Shown one piece after another: positions 39,728 to 48,368 of a stretch of DNA of 64,000 nt. Source of the stretch: Xanthomonas fragariae (lineage in GTDB: Bacteria > Pseudomonadota > Gammaproteobacteria > Xanthomonadales > Xanthomonadaceae); NCBI RefSeq assembly GCF_900183975.1, contig NZ_LT853882.1, positions 2,969,501 to 3,033,500 of the forward strand, written 5' to 3'. Position 1 is the stretch's first letter. Each line of letters starts with the position of its first letter. A program made the position numbers and the translations under genes. Under the pieces are notes generated by a model that ran no database searches, had not been told where the DNA came from, and saw only the letters and a list, made by a program, of their open reading frames with translations.

Positions 39728-41713
39728 GTGCACGAGGCATCGCCAACCATTGGTAACGTGAACGACCTGACCAAATCCTCTGCTGCTCCGTCCTCCCGCA
39801 TGCCACGTCGTCGGCGTTGGTGGATCGGGCTCGGCATCGTCGCCACCATCGTGGTGATCTTCGTGCTCGTGTTCGATTGGAACTGGTTACGCGGCCCGGT
39901 CGAACGCGTGGTCAGCGCCAAGATCGGTCGCGAGTTTCACCTCGGCCATCTGCATGTAGATCTCGCCCGCACCACGACGGTGCGCGGCGAGCGAATGCTT
40001 CTGGCCAATGCGCAGTGGTCCAAACGCGGCCCCATGGCCGAGTTGAATTCGGCAGAAATCGATGTCGAACTGTGGCCCCTGCTTCGCGGCAAAGTGCGCT
40101 TGCCGGAAATCCGCCTGGAGCACCCGAGCGTAGTGCTGGAAGCCGGCAACGCTACCCATCCTGGCAACTGGGTCTTCGACCAGAACGATAGCGACGGGAC
40201 GAGGCCACGCCTGGGCCGGCTGCTGGTGAACAATGGGCGGCTGCAATACATCGACGACGCCAATCGCTCGGACGTGGATGTCGCGATCAACAGCCTGGCT
40301 CCACCAAACAGTGATCAGCGCGCGGCCCCGATCGGCATCGAAGGCAAAGGCCGCTGGAAGGGCTACCCCTTCACACTCAAGGGCGATACCGCTTCACCGC
40401 TGGAACTGAGCCAAAGCGAACATCCGTTCCGCATCGACCTGCGCGGCAGTGCCGGCGCCACGCGGACACATGTGCGCGGCACGCTGACCAATCCATTCCA
40501 GTTTCAGGCCATCGATCTGCAAATGGCGCTCAGCGGCCAGGACATGCAAGACCTGTATCCGCTGACCGGCATGGCCATGCCCTCGACACCGCCGTACAAG
40601 CTCGATGGCCGCCTGCGTCGCGACGGCGATGTCTGGCACTATGAAAAATTTACCGGGACCGCTGGCGACAGCGATCTGTCAGGCACTGCGGAAGTCGACC
40701 TGCGCAACAAGCGTCCGTTCCTGCGCGCGGACCTGGCTTCCAAACGGCTTGATTTCGATGACTTGGCCGGCTTTGTCGGTGCACCACCCAAGACCAGTGC
40801 CAACGAGTCGGCCAATGCCGAGCAGAAAAAGCAAGCTGCGCAACTCGCTGCCAGCACACGTGTCTTGCCGAGTACGCCATACGACTTGTCCAAACTGCGT
40901 GCGATGGATGCGCAAGTGCGTTGGCGTGCGCAGCGCATCAATGCCCCCTCCTGGCCACTGGAAGACATGGATGCCTCGTTGAGCTTGAAAGGCGGCCTGC
41001 TGCAGCTGGACCCGCTCAACTTCGGCGTTGCTGGTGGCGATATCCGTTCCACCATCCGCATGGACGCGCGCAACGCGATCATCACCACGCAATTGAAGGC
41101 TGGCATTAGCGGCATTCGTCTGGATCAGCTGTTTCCCGATGCCACCTTGGCAAAACAGGCTTCTGGCGCGATCGGCGGCGAACTGAATCTGCGCGGTCGC
41201 GGCAACTCGATCGCCGCCATGCTCGGCACCGCCGATGGCGCGATCGGCGTCGGCATGGGCCGCGGCCACGTCGGCAACCTGATCATGGAGCTCGCTGGCC
41301 TGGATATTGCCGAATCGTTGAAATACCTGGTGACCAAAGACCGTCAGATCCCGGTGCGCTGCATCTTCGGCGACTTCGGCGTGCAGGACGGCCTGATGCA
41401 ATCGCGCGCATTGGCCTTCGATAGCACCGACACCATCATCGTCGGCGACGGCAATATCAGCCTCAAAAATGAAACACTCGATCTGCTGCTGCGCCCACGC
41501 CCGAAGGACCGTAGCATTCTGAGCCTGCGCTCACCGCTGCGGATCGGCGGAACCTTCAAGGATCCGACCTTCCACCCTGACTTCAAGGCGCTGGCCGTGC
41601 GCGGTGCGATTGCAATTGCGCTCGGCAGCATCGCGCCGCCGGCCGCCTTACTGGCGACCTTCGAGCCGGGCCCGGGCAAGGACAGCGATTGTGGTGGCAA
41701 GTACGCGCGGTAA
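39728..41713 (+). CDS. AsmA family protein
   Basis: Up to 661 residues. An N-terminal membrane helix (WWIGLGIVATIVVIFVLVFD) anchors a long periplasmic region. AsmA-like features are VERVVSAKIGREFHLGHLHV near the N-terminus, the central repeat-like segment, and a C-terminal AsmA domain with IDGELNLRGRG-like text, GNLIMELAGLDIAESLKYL, RCIFGDFGVQDGLMQSRAL and GTFKDPTFHPDFKALAVRGA. Such proteins are thought to help carry phospholipids to the outer membrane. I list the outermost GTG start; GTG 39758 or ATG 39800 are equally possible. Confidence 0.9.
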   Translation: MHEASPTIGNVNDLTKSSAAPSSRMPRRRRWWIGLGIVATIVVIFVLVFDWNWLRGPVERVVSAKIGREFHLGHLHVDLARTTTVRGERMLLANAQWSKRGPMAELNSAEIDVELWPLLRGKVRLPEIRLEHPSVVLEAGNATHPGNWVFDQNDSDGTRPRLGRLLVNNGRLQYIDDANRSDVDVAINSLAPPNSDQRAAPIGIEGKGRWKGYPFTLKGDTASPLELSQSEHPFRIDLRGSAGATRTHVRGTLTNPFQFQAIDLQMALSGQDMQDLYPLTGMAMPSTPPYKLDGRLRRDGDVWHYEKFTGTAGDSDLSGTAEVDLRNKRPFLRADLASKRLDFDDLAGFVGAPPKTSANESANAEQKKQAAQLAASTRVLPSTPYDLSKLRAMDAQVRWRAQRINAPSWPLEDMDASLSLKGGLLQLDPLNFGVAGGDIRSTIRMDARNAIITTQLKAGISGIRLDQLFPDATLAKQASGAIGGELNLRGRGNSIAAMLGTADGAIGVGMGRGHVGNLIMELAGLDIAESLKYLVTKDRQIPVRCIFGDFGVQDGLMQSRALAFDSTDTIIVGDGNISLKNETLDLLLRPRPKDRSILSLRSPLRIGGTFKDPTFHPDFKALAVRGAIAIALGSIAPPAALLATFEPGPGKDSDCGGKYAR

Positions 41714-41757
41714 GAATGGCCGGCAGACCTGCGCGGTCGCCGACTGACACGGCGGTG

Positions 41758-41791
41758 CTGGAACCGGGCTACTTGTATGCTCCGGTTCCAG
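41758..41791. terminator. Hairpin between convergent AsmA and CBS genes
   Basis: CTGGAACCGG (41758-41767) and CCGGTTCCAG (41782-41791) form a perfect 10-bp stem with a 14-base loop, 45 bases after the AsmA stop and about 80 bases beyond the convergent CBS gene. No U-run follows on either strand, so its terminator role is uncertain. Confidence 0.4.
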
Positions 41792-41869
41792 GCCTCGCTC
41801 GTGCCAAGCGTGGCAGCCCCGATGACCGCTCATTACGTTCTGCAAGCAGCTCTCACTGCGACACGCGCT

Positions 41870-42298
41870 TTAACTGGCGATATAACGCTGTAATTGATCG
41901 ATGTCACGCTGCTGCGTCACGATCACCGCCTTGACCAGATCGCCGATCGAAATCACCCCCTGCACGCGGCCGTTTTCGATCACCGGCAAATGTCGGAAGC
42001 GTCCATCGGTCATCAGTCGCATGCAGTGCTCCACCGTGTCCGATGGCGATACCGTCACCACCTCGGCACTCATGATTTCGGCAACGCTGGTGGTCGCAGA
42101 GGAGCGATCGCGCAACACGATTTTGCGCGCGTAATCGCGCTCGGACACAATGCCGACCAAGCGCGGCCCGTCCAACACCAGCACCGCACCGATGCCCTTG
42201 TCGGCCATCAAGCTGATCGCTTCGATCACTGCAGCATCGGCCGCAACCGCGAATACCTCAACCTGTTTGGTCCCCAACAACTGTCGTACGGTCTGCAT
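41870..42298 (-). CDS. CBS-pair domain protein
   Basis: 142 residues made of two CBS motifs: AAVIEAISLMADKGIGAVLV with LVGIVSERDYARKIVLR, then VSPSDTVEHCMRLMTDGRFR with HLPVIENGRVQGVISIGDLV. CBS pairs bind adenosine nucleotides and usually regulate a partner. The start overlaps the end of the upstream glycosyltransferase gene by 41 bases, so they are cotranscribed. No partner domain is attached; function unknown. Confidence 0.92.
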   Translation of the reverse strand: MQTVRQLLGTKQVEVFAVAADAAVIEAISLMADKGIGAVLVLDGPRLVGIVSERDYARKIVLRDRSSATTSVAEIMSAEVVTVSPSDTVEHCMRLMTDGRFRHLPVIENGRVQGVISIGDLVKAVIVTQQRDIDQLQRYIAS

Positions 42299-43310
42299 GG
42301 CACCCTCCGCGCTTGGTCTGTTGATCGGAGACTACTCCCACTATGCCGCGGTGGGTATCGACCAGATACAGCGGGCGCTGCTTGGCCTCTTCGTACAACC
42401 GGCCCAGGTATTCGCCGATCAGGCCCAACGCAATCAGCTGGATACCACCCAGGAACAGGATCACCGACATCATGGTCGGCCAACCGGCTACCGGGTCGCC
42501 CATCAGCGCTGCCTTGATTACTACCCAGCCACCGAACAGGAATGCGACCACCGCGGTGAGCAGCCCCAAATACGTGGCCGCACGCAGAGGTAGCGTGGAA
42601 AAGCTGGTAATGCCATCCAGCGCAAAATTCCACAACCGCCACACCGTGAACTTGCTGCGCCCCGATAGCCGAGGCGCACGCCGATACGGTAACGCCACCT
42701 GGCGAAATCCGACCCAGCCAAACAGCCCCTTCATAAAACGGTGGCGCTCGCGTAACTGCTGCAAGGCCTGCACCACACGCGGCGACAACAAGCGAAAGTC
42801 ACCGGTGTCGGCAGGGATCGGAGTGCGCGACAACCGTCGGATCACGCGATAGAACGCATGCGCGGCACTGCGCTTGAGCCAGCTCTCGCCTTCGCGAAAA
42901 ATCCGCGTACCAAAGATGTTGTCGTAACCCGTACGCCACAGCGCGACGAATTCCGGAATCAGTTCCGGCGGATCCTGGCCATCGGCGTCCAGCAGCACCA
43001 CCGCACCCGGCAAGACATGATCCAGGCCTGCGGAAATCGCCACCTCCTTGCCAAAATTACGCGACAGCCGCACCGCGCTCACCCGCATATCGGCGTCGGC
43101 GAGCACCTGCACCACGTCCCAGGTGCCATCGGTGCTACCGTCGTCGACATACAGCACGTGCGTCTGCAATTCGCTCAACCCCGCAAGCACCTCGCACAGG
43201 CGCGGGTGCAGCAATGGAATGCTGGCTTCTTCGTTATAGGCTACGATAACCACCGTGAGGCGATCTGCTGCAACCGGCAACTGCGTTGCCTCGAACGTAT
43301 GCACGCTCAC
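42258..43310 (-). CDS. Family 2 glycosyltransferase, GtrB/DPM1-like
   Basis: 350 residues from GTG 43310. The GT-A fold shows [35 protein letters not shown], the metal-binding [18 protein letters not shown], and [20 protein letters not shown]. Two C-terminal membrane helices follow ([40 protein letters not shown]). Such enzymes load a sugar onto undecaprenyl phosphate for envelope glycosylation. The start codon overlaps the mtgA stop as GTGA, which fixes the start and implies coupling. Confidence 0.92.
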   Translation of the reverse strand: MSVHTFEATQLPVAADRLTVVIVAYNEEASIPLLHPRLCEVLAGLSELQTHVLYVDDGSTDGTWDVVQVLADADMRVSAVRLSRNFGKEVAISAGLDHVLPGAVVLLDADGQDPPELIPEFVALWRTGYDNIFGTRIFREGESWLKRSAAHAFYRVIRRLSRTPIPADTGDFRLLSPRVVQALQQLRERHRFMKGLFGWVGFRQVALPYRRAPRLSGRSKFTVWRLWNFALDGITSFSTLPLRAATYLGLLTAVVAFLFGGWVVIKAALMGDPVAGWPTMMSVILFLGGIQLIALGLIGEYLGRLYEEAKQRPLYLVDTHRGIVGVVSDQQTKRGGCHADRTTVVGDQTG

Positions 43311-44044
43311 GGTGCGTGCAGATACGCAGCGCCGCCCAACTGCCGCGCCTGCTGTTGGATCCACGCGGCGCGCCGTTGCACGTAAGCACCGGGGCGCCGC
43401 GCGTCATAGCGACGTGGCGAGGGCAACACCGCCGCCAAACATGCGGATTCGGCCGGCAACAAGCCCGCTGCATCCTTACCCCAGAACTGCCGCGCGGCAG
43501 CTTGTGCGCCGTACACCCCATCGCCGAACTCGGCCACGTTAAGATACATTTCCAGAATCCGCTGCTTGGGCCAGAACAACTCGATCAGCACCGTGTACCA
43601 AGCCTCCAGAATCTTGCGTACCCAACTGCGGCCCTGCCACAGGAATACATTCTTGGCAACCTGCTGGCTGATCGTGCTCGCCCCGCGCATGCGCCCGCCG
43701 CGGGCGTTGTGATCGCGCGCCTTTTCGATGGCTTGCAGATCGAAGCCATGGTGGACAGGAAACTGCTGATCTTCCGCAGCCACCACCGAAATCGGCAAGC
43801 TAGCGGCGATCGCGTCATAGTCACGCCATTGCTGATGCAGCGAAAAACTCCAGTCGCCCTCGCCCCAGGCTTCCAGATAGCGCCCCACCATCATGCTGCT
43901 GATCGGTGGATCGGCCACTCGCAGTACCAGCACCTGCAACACGCTCGCCGCGGCGAACAGCAGCGGTGCTGCCAATATCCAGCGCAGCCAGCGCTTGCGC
44001 CGCAGCGGCGCCACCAGCTTGCCATCCCATGCATCCGTCCCCAT
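43307..44044 (-). CDS. mtgA: Monofunctional biosynthetic peptidoglycan transglycosylase
   Basis: 245 residues. A single membrane helix ([20 protein letters not shown]) precedes a GT51 domain with [16 protein letters not shown] (catalytic Glu in AAED), [40 protein letters not shown] and [20 protein letters not shown]. It polymerises lipid II into glycan strands without a transpeptidase domain. First gene of mtgA-glycosyltransferase-CBS and divergent from hslO. Confidence 0.95.
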   Translation of the reverse strand: MGTDAWDGKLVAPLRRKRWLRWILAAPLLFAAASVLQVLVLRVADPPISSMMVGRYLEAWGEGDWSFSLHQQWRDYDAIAASLPISVVAAEDQQFPVHHGFDLQAIEKARDHNARGGRMRGASTISQQVAKNVFLWQGRSWVRKILEAWYTVLIELFWPKQRILEMYLNVAEFGDGVYGAQAAARQFWGKDAAGLLPAESACLAAVLPSPRRYDARRPGAYVQRRAAWIQQQARQLGGAAYLHAP

Positions 44045-44117
44045 TGTTTGCTACGACCTTTCATTCGGTGCTTGTTGCATTATCCGGCAACCGGCGTCCC
44101 TTACGTCCGATGTTTCC

Positions 44118-45008
44118 ATGACCGATCACGATCAGCTTTCCCGTTTTCTGCTGCCTGGCGCCGGTGTGCGCGGTGTTCACGTACGCCTGACCCAGGCCTG
44201 GCACGACATCCAGGGCGCAGCCGAGTACCCGCCGGCCGCACGCCGGTTGCTCGGCGAGGCGGTCGTCGCTGCTGCATTGTTCACCGGCCATACCAAGGTC
44301 GGCGGGCGCCTGTCGGTGCAGTTGCGTGGTAACGAAACGCTGCGCACCTTGTTCGCCGAATGTACCGCGGCCGGCACCATGCGCGGCATCGTGCAGCTGG
44401 CCGACGGTGCAGATGCGCCCACCGACTTACGCAAGCTTGGCGAGACGGCCCTGCTGGCGATTACCATCGAAAACCCAGGCCTGGACCCGCGCGAACCGCA
44501 GCGCTACCAGAGCCTGGTCAGCATGCAGGCCCCGAACTTGGCCGAAGCCTTCGAAACCTACTTCCACCAGTCCGAACAGCTACCGACCCGCCTATTGCTG
44601 GCCGCAGGCCCGGACCAGGCGGCTGGCTTGTTGCTGCAGCAGCTGCCGGGCGACGAGGGCGACAATGACGGCTGGAGCCGCATCGGCGCGCTGTTCGACA
44701 CCCTGCGCGCACCGGAGCTGCTTTCGGTCGCTGGCGAAAACCTGCTGCACCGCTTGTTTCACGAGGAAGGCCCGCAACTACTGGGCAGCAAACCGCTCAG
44801 CTTCGGCTGCTCTTGCTCGCGCGAGCGGGTCGCCTCGATGCTGCAATCCCTAGGCGAAAAAGAGGCACGTGCCGCCGCCGAAGCAACTGGCGAGGTCGAG
44901 GTGCGCTGCGAATTCTGCGGCCGTGAGTATCACTTTCCGTTGACCGCGCTGGACGTACTGTTCAGCGCGGCGCAGCCGTCGCAAGAAGCGCCGGAAAGAT
45001 TGCAGTAG
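44118..45008 (+). CDS. hslO: Redox-regulated chaperone Hsp33
   Basis: 296 residues from the ATG at 44118. The redox switch is intact: FGCSCSRERVASML and VEVRCEFCGREYHF give the CxC and CxxC zinc cysteines. N-terminal core motifs are RGVHVRLTQAWHDIQ, GEAVVAAALFTGHTKVGGRL and QLRGNETLRTLFAEC. Oxidative stress releases zinc and turns the protein into an active holdase. Divergent from mtgA. Confidence 0.96.
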   Translation: MTDHDQLSRFLLPGAGVRGVHVRLTQAWHDIQGAAEYPPAARRLLGEAVVAAALFTGHTKVGGRLSVQLRGNETLRTLFAECTAAGTMRGIVQLADGADAPTDLRKLGETALLAITIENPGLDPREPQRYQSLVSMQAPNLAEAFETYFHQSEQLPTRLLLAAGPDQAAGLLLQQLPGDEGDNDGWSRIGALFDTLRAPELLSVAGENLLHRLFHEEGPQLLGSKPLSFGCSCSRERVASMLQSLGEKEARAAAEATGEVEVRCEFCGREYHFPLTALDVLFSAAQPSQEAPERLQ

Positions 45009-45127
45009 ATAGCATTGCGGGTGCGTTCTGGGGAACGTGGCCACTTGTTAAATAATCATAAACACCCTAGCATCCTCCTTGCCCGCTCTCGGGAACTTAA
45101 CAACTGCCCCTGGGTCCAAACTCTGGT

Positions 45128-45997
45128 ATGCGACACCTACTGCGCCTCCCGCTTGCTTTGATGGTTACCCTTGCGGCAGCCATGGGTGTCCATGCGCAAT
45201 CGGTATCCCAGCAGCTGCGTGAGAGCACCATCCTGCCGGTGTGGAACAAGGGCAGCGGCAAGGTGGAAGCTTTCCTGTACCTTGAGCCAACCGGTGAGCA
45301 AAAGGGCGGCGCACGTTGGCATTTCGGCCGCAATTCGCTGGATGCGGCGTTCGGCCTGACCTCCGGCGACTCGCTGGGCCTGCTCTGCAACAGCAGCCGC
45401 GGTACCAATATCAGCAGCCTCGCCAGTCATTGCCTGCTCGCAGGCATCGGCGATGACGAAGAAGACAGCGCTGCCGCCTCGCGCCGCGTGTCCGCCACGT
45501 TGGGCTTCAACCGTGGCGGCGCACGCGCTGGCGTCACCGCGGGCACCGGCCGCGACACCCTGCCCGCCTGGTTGATCGGCGCCGATAAGGCGCAGCTGAC
45601 CCGTGTCGAACAGAACGACCTGACCGTGTTCGGCCAGAAGAACATCGGCCGCGAAGGCTTTGTCTCGATCGGCGGCACCTACGCCCGCGCGCGACTTGTG
45701 CCGCTGGCCGATGTCTCCCCGGCAATCGCCGACCAGTGGGACAGCAAGACCCTCAGCGTCGGCGGCGGCTACGGCGCTTTCAGCGCGAATGTCATCGGCC
45801 GCGTCGTCGACGTCCCCGGCCAGCCGGAGAAGTGGGAAGGCCTGGGCCTGGGCCTGACGTGGCGCACCCCCTGGAGCGGCCAGTTGACAGTCGGCGCGGA
45901 AAATGTGATCTCTCGCGGCAAGAATCCGTTTGCCCCAAACAACGAAAGCAACAGCGACGGAACTGTTCCGTACGTCAGGTACGAGCAGGATCTGTAG
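45128..45997 (+). CDS. Predicted beta-rich outer membrane/periplasmic protein
   Basis: 289 residues with a signal peptide (LPLALMVTLAAAMGVHAQ). The rest has many short amphipathic strands (RWHFGRNSLDAAFGL, RVSATLGFNRGGARAGVTAG, LGLGLTWRTPWSGQLTVGAE) and ends VPYVRYEQDL. Alternating strands and glycine turns suggest a small beta-barrel, though the last residue is Leu, not the usual Phe. I do not know a named family. An intrinsic terminator follows. Confidence 0.75.
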   Translation: MRHLLRLPLALMVTLAAAMGVHAQSVSQQLRESTILPVWNKGSGKVEAFLYLEPTGEQKGGARWHFGRNSLDAAFGLTSGDSLGLLCNSSRGTNISSLASHCLLAGIGDDEEDSAAASRRVSATLGFNRGGARAGVTAGTGRDTLPAWLIGADKAQLTRVEQNDLTVFGQKNIGREGFVSIGGTYARARLVPLADVSPAIADQWDSKTLSVGGGYGAFSANVIGRVVDVPGQPEKWEGLGLGLTWRTPWSGQLTVGAENVISRGKNPFAPNNESNSDGTVPYVRYEQDL

Positions 45998-46020
45998 CTA
46001 ATTGATTTACAAAGAATTTT

Positions 46021-46056
46021 ACGCCACCATCGGTTAACAGGCGGTGGCGTTTTCCG
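46021..46056 (+). terminator. Intrinsic terminator after the envelope protein gene
   Basis: ACGCCACC (46021-46028) pairs with GGTGGCGT (46043-46050), followed by TTTTCC, 23 bases after the stop at 45997. The stretch 46057-46242 up to the IS3 end shows no credible gene. Confidence 0.8.
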
Positions 46057-46309
46057 TTTCAGCCGTCGCCCCGGGAGGGGGCTTCACAACTTTCTTTTTT
46101 GTGTTTGGCGTAATTCCGGGCACGGGCAATAGCTCTACTACTCCGGCCGGTCGCTTTGCCGTCTTTGGCCCGACAAGTGCGACCACCAACGGCGCAACGC
46201 GTCTGGATGGCACTCCTAGTTACTTTGTTACCGGCAACGGCCGACGTCCCCCCAATTTTGAGTAGCGCCTCAGTTTGGAGTCCAATTCCCTACCCCGAGG
46301 AGATTGGAC

Positions 46310-46573
46310 GTGAAGAAGCGCTTTACCGAAGAGCAGATCATTGGCTTCCTGCGTGAGGCCGAAGCAGGCGTGGCGATCAAAGACCTGTGCCGGCGCCATG
46401 GCTTCAGTGAGGCCTCGTACTCCCTGTGGCGCAGCAAGTTCGGCGGGATGAGCGTGCCCGATGCCAAGCGACTCAAGGACCTTGAGTCCGAAAACGCGCG
46501 GCTGAAGAAGTTGTTGGCCGAGCAGCTGTTCGAGAACGACCTGATCAAGGATGCGCTGCGAAAAAAGTGGTGA
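46310..46573 (+). CDS. IS3-family OrfA (helix-turn-helix)
   Basis: 87 residues from GTG 46310, behind a GAGGAGA ribosome-binding site. KKRFTEEQIIGFLREAEAG and KDLCRRHGFSEASYSLWRSK form the HTH_Tnp_1 DNA-binding domain; KRLKDLESENARLKKLLAEQ is the leucine-zipper coil. Intact. It overlaps OrfB so that a -1 frameshift can make the OrfAB transposase. Confidence 0.9.
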   Translation: MKKRFTEEQIIGFLREAEAGVAIKDLCRRHGFSEASYSLWRSKFGGMSVPDAKRLKDLESENARLKKLLAEQLFENDLIKDALRKKW

Positions 46574-47435
46574 GCGCACCGGCGCGTCGTGCGCTGGTGC
46601 GCGAGTGGATCGGGTGCGGTGCCAGCGAGCGTCGCGCCTTGGCGGCGATCGGCATGAGCGCCAGTGCGCTGCGCTACTGCCCGCGCGAAGACCGCAACGT
46701 TGAGCTACGCGAGCGCATTCTTGCGCTGGCGCATCGCCATCGCCGCTATGGCGTGGGGATGATCTATCTCAAACTGCGACAGGAAGGGCGCATCGTGAAC
46801 TACAAGCGCGTGGAGCGGTTGTATCGCGAGCAGCAGCTGCAGGTCCGGCGCCGCAGGCGCAAAAAAGTACCGGTGGGCGAGCGTCAACCGCTGCTGCGGC
46901 CATCGCAGGCCAACCAGGTGTGGTCGATGGACTTCGTGTTCGACCGCACTGCCGAAGGCCGGGTGCTCAAGTGTCTGGTGATCGTGGACGACGCAACCCA
47001 CGAAGCGGTCGCCATCGACGTGGAGCGCGCGATCTCGGGACACGGCGTTGCGCGCGTGCTGGACCGACTGGCACACAGCCGTGGCCTGCCGCAGATGATC
47101 CGCACCGAGCGCGAAGCCTGCCCTCGGGGCACAACGGCAAGGAGTTTTGCGGCAGGGCGATGGTCGCCTGGGCGCACGTCCGTGGTGTGCAGCTACGGCT
47201 CATCCAGCCGGGCAAACCGAACCAGAACGCCTACGTCGAATCGTTCAACGGCCGACTACGCGACGAATGCCTCAACGAACACTGGTTCCCGACGTTGCTG
47301 CATGCACGCACCGAGATCGAACGTTGGCGACGTGAATACAACGAGGACCGACCCAAGAAAGCAATCGGCGGCATGACGCCGGCCGCTTATGCCCAACATC
47401 TGGCAAACACCGATATCATCAGGCCCGGACTCTAA
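46567..47435 (+). pseudogene. IS3-family OrfB transposase, disrupted
   Basis: The integrase core is visible: NQVWSMDFVFDRTAEGRVL (first Asp) and then, in a second frame, NGKEFCGRAMVAWAHVRG, QPGKPNQNAYVESFNGRLRD (Glu) and WRREYNEDRPKKAIGG. Between IRTE and NGKEF there are 23 extra bases (about 47109-47131) where IRTDNGKEF is expected, breaking the frame and the second Asp. The transposase should be inactive. Confidence 0.85.
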
Positions 47436-47466
47436 ACCCGGCCGCTACTCAGGGCGGGGGGACGTC

Positions 47467-47930
47467 GCAATTCGCGCAATGATGTCGCGCTGCTTGAGGG
47501 CGTTGCGGCAACGGTCGATGTCGTAGGCCTTGTCGGCATGCAGTTGGCCAGGCCAGCGTCGCGCACGCCCTGGTTTTCCACCGATCGCAGGCAATGCATC
47601 GAGCACTTCTTCGAATGAGACCGAGTCGTGTCGATTGGCACCGGTCACGCAGACAGCCAGCGGTACGCCGTTTCGATCAACAATCAAATGCCGTTTGCTG
47701 CCGAGTTTGCCGCGATCGGTTGGGTTTGGCCCTGTATACGGCCCCCCCCCCGGGGGGAGGCCACGCTGGCGGCGTCCAGACTTGCTCGGCTCAGATCCAG
47801 CGTGTCGGCGCGGCGTAGCTCGGCCAGCAGCACTTGATGTAGACGATGCCACACCCCGTTGGCTTGCCAATCACGCAGCCGACGCCAGCAGGTCATACCG
47901 CTGCCATAGCCAAGTTCCGAAGGCAGGTCT
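47467..47930 (-). mobile_element. Truncated IS5-family, IS427-type element, copy 3
   Basis: Fragment of the same element as at 21075 and 35905, lacking both terminal repeats. Minus-strand text includes GMTCWRRLRDWQANGVWHRL, a C10G6 tract (47742-47757), GSKRHLIVDRNGVPLAVCVT and KAYDIDRCRNALKQRDIIAR. The left side is cut by the IS3 end and the right side stops near 47930 (in DLPSELGYGSG). A one-time insertion site here was later rearranged. Confidence 0.8.
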
Positions 47931-48368
47931 TAATACTCCTGCCAACCCTCTTTTTGTTAAACGCGTCACTGTCCTGCAGAATCGAATATTCGCTCTAAGA
48001 CAGGTTTTTTCTTTTAAGTGCCCGTCTACTGATACCGCAAAGCTAAAATATTTGATGTCGATATGATTTAATTTCCTCATTAAGCGCAACCGCCATACCA
48101 AGGCAATAATTCCCGTGCAAAATTATGTTATTTAAATTCGAGCAGGTCCTGAGAAAATATTTATTAGTTTTTTGCAACGTTCGTCTAGGTCCTTCATATG
48201 AGGATCTGCTTTATTAGCGAAAGCACACAAGGGTGCCGGAAAAAAATAACAACTTAATTTGATACGCCATGAGTCTTTATATGTCTTTTGAATAAATTTA
48301 CGAAAATTGTTCGAATTATACAGCCAAGTAATCAGGGGGAATGGGGCAATCAACAGGAGTCAATCTTG
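47931..48368 (+). promoter_or_regulatory. AT-rich region upstream of the XopC-type effector
   Basis: About 440 bases of clearly lower GC than the surroundings, with no credible gene. It should contain the effector promoter. TTCGT occurs at 48180 and TTCGA at 48137 and 48310, but no pair has the TTCGB-N15-TTCGB spacing, so I see no PIP box. Confidence 0.35.

Larger units (their letters stand above)
46243..47466 (+). mobile_element. IS3-family (IS407-group) insertion sequence
   Basis: About 1224 bp with ends GACGTCCCCCC...GAGTAGCG on the left and the matching inverted CGCTACTC-type...GGGGGGACGTC on the right. It holds the two usual overlapping ORFs. The left flank (CGGCC) and right flank (GCAAT) do not match, so no target duplication is visible; the right side runs directly into an IS427-type fragment, implying a later rearrangement. 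IS476/IS1404-like by protein sequence, named only tentatively. Confidence 0.82.

Noticed and set aside
45128..45997. Reading the beta-rich envelope protein as a TonB-dependent receptor fragment
   Set aside because: It is a complete protein with its own signal peptide and terminator and lacks plug or TonB-box features.
46044..46265. Short plus-strand ORF before the IS3 element
   Set aside because: It starts inside a terminator and ends inside the IS; low-complexity Gly/Thr/Phe text without family features.
48061..48368. Possible PIP box ahead of the XopC-type effector
   Set aside because: TTCG half-sites occur at 48137, 48180 and 48310, but none is paired at the 15-base spacing even with one mismatch.
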